Assembly (NCBI GenBank): GCA_023957315.1
Contig: JAMLHE010000010.1
Span: forward strand, 41,974-105,973
Direction of reading: 5' to 3'
Length of the DNA: 64,000 bases
DNA from: Candidatus Kapaibacterium sp.
GTDB taxonomy: Bacteria; Bacteroidota; Ignavibacteria; Kapaibacteriales; UBA2268
Positions 62,381-64,000 of this stretch are shown one piece after another. Position numbers and translations under genes: made by a program. A model generated the notes under the pieces. That model worked only from the letters and a program-made list of their open reading frames with translations, did not search any database and was not told the origin of the DNA. Positions within the stretch are counted from its first letter, which is position 1. Each line of letters begins with the position of its first letter.

Positions 62381-63706
62381 TTAATTCTCATAATAGACTT
62401 TTACTTTTTCCGAATTTAGCCTCGTTTTGAGCCAAGTCTCGATTTTTTCACGGTCCTTGTCCGGGAGTTTTTTCCCTTCCAAAGTTAACACTACTAAGTC
62501 AACTCTTTCGGGCTCGGGCTGTGATTCGATAAAAATATACGTTTCGGCATAGGAGCATTTCACCACCTGCGGATACATAATTTTTACTTCGTCCAAAATT
62601 TGACTCCCAAGATATTTTCTATCTTCGTAGCTCTGAATCTCGCGGTCTTTTTCCTTTACAATCAGATTCAATCTATTCATTTCAGCTTTCAAATCGTTTG
62701 CTTCGTTACTTTGTGTGGCAATCTCATCGAATGAGAAGCCTTGTTGATACTCAATTGTAGCTTCTTCAAGCGAGAAATCATTTGCTCTGTCACGGATTAT
62801 AAGCTTCTGTTCATCCGACAAAGTGGCGCCGCCATAAATCAAGAGCAATTTCCTGTTACTTGCATCAATATCGTGCTTCAACAAGTAGCTTCCCTCCACA
62901 ACGTTGATTCTCTTAACAAAGTCGTTAGCATTGCCGACAAACTTTTCCTTCTGAACGAGATTATATCCGAAATAGATGCTGGGAATCAAGACAATCGCAA
63001 TGACAAGGGAAATTAGACGATTTACACGCTTTTTTTGGTCGGCATCAACCAAAGTTCTGATTGGGAATTGCAGAATTTGCGATATGACGACCGATGAAAT
63101 GGCGATGAAAACAGTATTGATGGTGAATAAGTAAAATGCACCGAAAAAGAAGTTCCACTGCCCGGTAGCCAATCCGTAGCCCGAAGTGCAAAGCGGTGGC
63201 ATAAGTGCAGTCGCAATCGCCACGCCGGGTATGACGTTGCCTTTCTGACGACTGCTGATGGCTACGATACCGGCAAGACCGCCAAAAAGTGCAATCAGTA
63301 CATCGTAAATCGAAGGGCTTGTACGTGCCAACAATTCTGAATGAGCTGTGGAAATTGGTGTAATCGCAAAATAAGCGGTTGAAGCTATCAAACTTGCTAT
63401 AACCGCAAAGGAGAAATTCTTGGCAGCTTTGCGGAATAAGGGCATATTATATGTCGCAATGCTATAACCCATGCCGTTTATAGGTCCCATCAATGGCGAA
63501 ATTAACATCGCTCCGATGATTACTGCGGTCGAATTCATATTCAAGCCGACTGAGGCTATGATGATAGCGAACGCCAAAATCCAAAGGTTTGTACCCTTGA
63601 AGTTCAAGTCCTTTTCGATAGATTCGTGAATCTTGTCGAAATCATCAACTTCGCTCTCAAGATTTATGTAGCTGAAAATCTTATGAACTAAGTCAAAATG
63701 TATCAT
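62381..63706 (-). CDS. DUF389 membrane protein
   Basis: A 441-residue inner-membrane protein. The N-terminal helices carry the DUF389 signature NLWILAFAIIIASVGLNMNS, VIIGAMLISPLMGPINGMG and GIVAISSRQKGNVIPGVAIATALMPPLCTSGYGLA. After about 250 there is a soluble C-terminal region (GATLSDEQKLIIRDRANDFS, a coiled segment NDLKAEMNRLNLIVKEKDR, and a final KLPDKDREKIETWLKTRL). The function is unknown; it is often called TIGR00341 protein. It is monocistronic and faces AT-rich sequence to the end of the window. Confidence 0.88.
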   Translation of the reverse strand: MIHFDLVHKIFSYINLESEVDDFDKIHESIEKDLNFKGTNLWILAFAIIIASVGLNMNSTAVIIGAMLISPLMGPINGMGYSIATYNMPLFRKAAKNFSFAVIASLIASTAYFAITPISTAHSELLARTSPSIYDVLIALFGGLAGIVAISSRQKGNVIPGVAIATALMPPLCTSGYGLATGQWNFFFGAFYLFTINTVFIAISSVVISQILQFPIRTLVDADQKKRVNRLISLVIAIVLIPSIYFGYNLVQKEKFVGNANDFVKRINVVEGSYLLKHDIDASNRKLLLIYGGATLSDEQKLIIRDRANDFSLEEATIEYQQGFSFDEIATQSNEANDLKAEMNRLNLIVKEKDREIQSYEDRKYLGSQILDEVKIMYPQVVKCSYAETYIFIESQPEPERVDLVVLTLEGKKLPDKDREKIETWLKTRLNSEKVKVYYEN

Positions 63707-64000
63707 ATAGCCCTACTCCTTTTCCATTTCACAAATTCATTTTACATGACTGCCAAAATTCAATGCCAAATATAAGAAAATTTATTCAAATATGAACAAG
63801 TAGGAAATTAGATATTATTTAATAAGAAAATAAACATTATTTAATATTTATTTGAATATTTTCCGATTTTATTAGCAAATATTTTTTTTTTCGGATAATT
63901 GTTATTTATAATGAAATAGAATATATGCTAATTAAATATTTATTATCTATTTTGTAATAAATAAATATTATTGTTTTAATAAATTTATAACATAAAAAAA
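63707..64000. other. AT-rich spacer to window end
   Basis: About 294 bp upstream of the DUF389 gene and very AT-rich, with long A and T runs; nothing that looks like a gene, tRNA or the repeat families seen elsewhere. Promoters for the DUF389 gene should be near 63710-63780. Confidence 0.6.

Overview
The window reads as an AT-rich chromosome segment of a Gram-negative bacterium of the Bacteroidota/Chlorobiota (FCB) assemblage, possibly a Kapabacteria- or Ignavibacteria-like lineage. The placement is inferred from gene content: a TonB-dependent receptor paired with a DUF4249 lipoprotein, type IX secretion (T9SS) C-terminal sorting domains, a FISUMP-domain protein, BshC for bacillithiol, many Bacteroidota-type lipoproteins, and upstream boxes resembling TAnnTTTG. 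No rRNA or phage structural gene is seen, and the only RNA gene found is one tRNA-Gly.

Layout. 0-7 kb: CHAD protein, FkbM-like methyltransferase directly behind tRNA-Gly(CCC), two tandem Hsp20 chaperones, and a large orphan PAS histidine kinase. 6.9-9.6 kb: a compact four-gene 2-oxoacid:ferredoxin oxidoreductase operon. 9.8-13.4 kb: an accessory patch of lipoproteins, a frameshifted gene, an intact YafQ/RelE-type toxin-antitoxin pair and a second pair whose MazF/PemK-like toxin has an internal stop. 13.4-18.3 kb: DUF4249/TonB receptor and bshC. 18.8-28 kb: surface-protein region with a triplicated 1428-residue beta-helix protein, two copies of a cassette (secreted protein plus small FN3-like protein with an IPTL-CTERM tail), an octaheme cytochrome and a BclA-like protein. 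28-34.7 kb: a minus-strand run of glgA, two envelope proteins, hslV, hslU and a DUF1801 protein. 34.9-49 kb: PhoH, a transposase-like zinc-ribbon protein, a PAS/kinase-like protein, AbgT transporter, tocopherol-cyclase-like protein, aspartokinase, mnmA, a secreted M28 peptidase and a thiolase. 49-54 kb: a third IPTL-CTERM protein in a three-gene envelope operon, flanked by dense repeats. 54-64 kb: dnaK, two T9SS cargo proteins, an aminotransferase/FAH/flavin-reductase cluster and a DUF389 membrane protein.

The most unusual signal is intergenic. Several families of short palindromes recur between genes, and within a family the two arms change together (CCACGAAGTGG, CCCCGAAGGGG, CCCTGAAAGGG, GCCCGAAGGGC, ATCCCTTTGGGAT), so base pairing is kept while sequence drifts. 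The main family is concentrated directly downstream of the IPTL-CTERM genes, and in two cases the near-identity between copies runs from the end of the gene through the stop codon into the repeats. G-rich runs able to form quadruplexes accompany two copies. The coupling of IPTL-tail proteins, a shared about 105-residue C-terminal domain in the partner proteins and the palindrome arrays is the best candidate for an undescribed system; its function is unknown.
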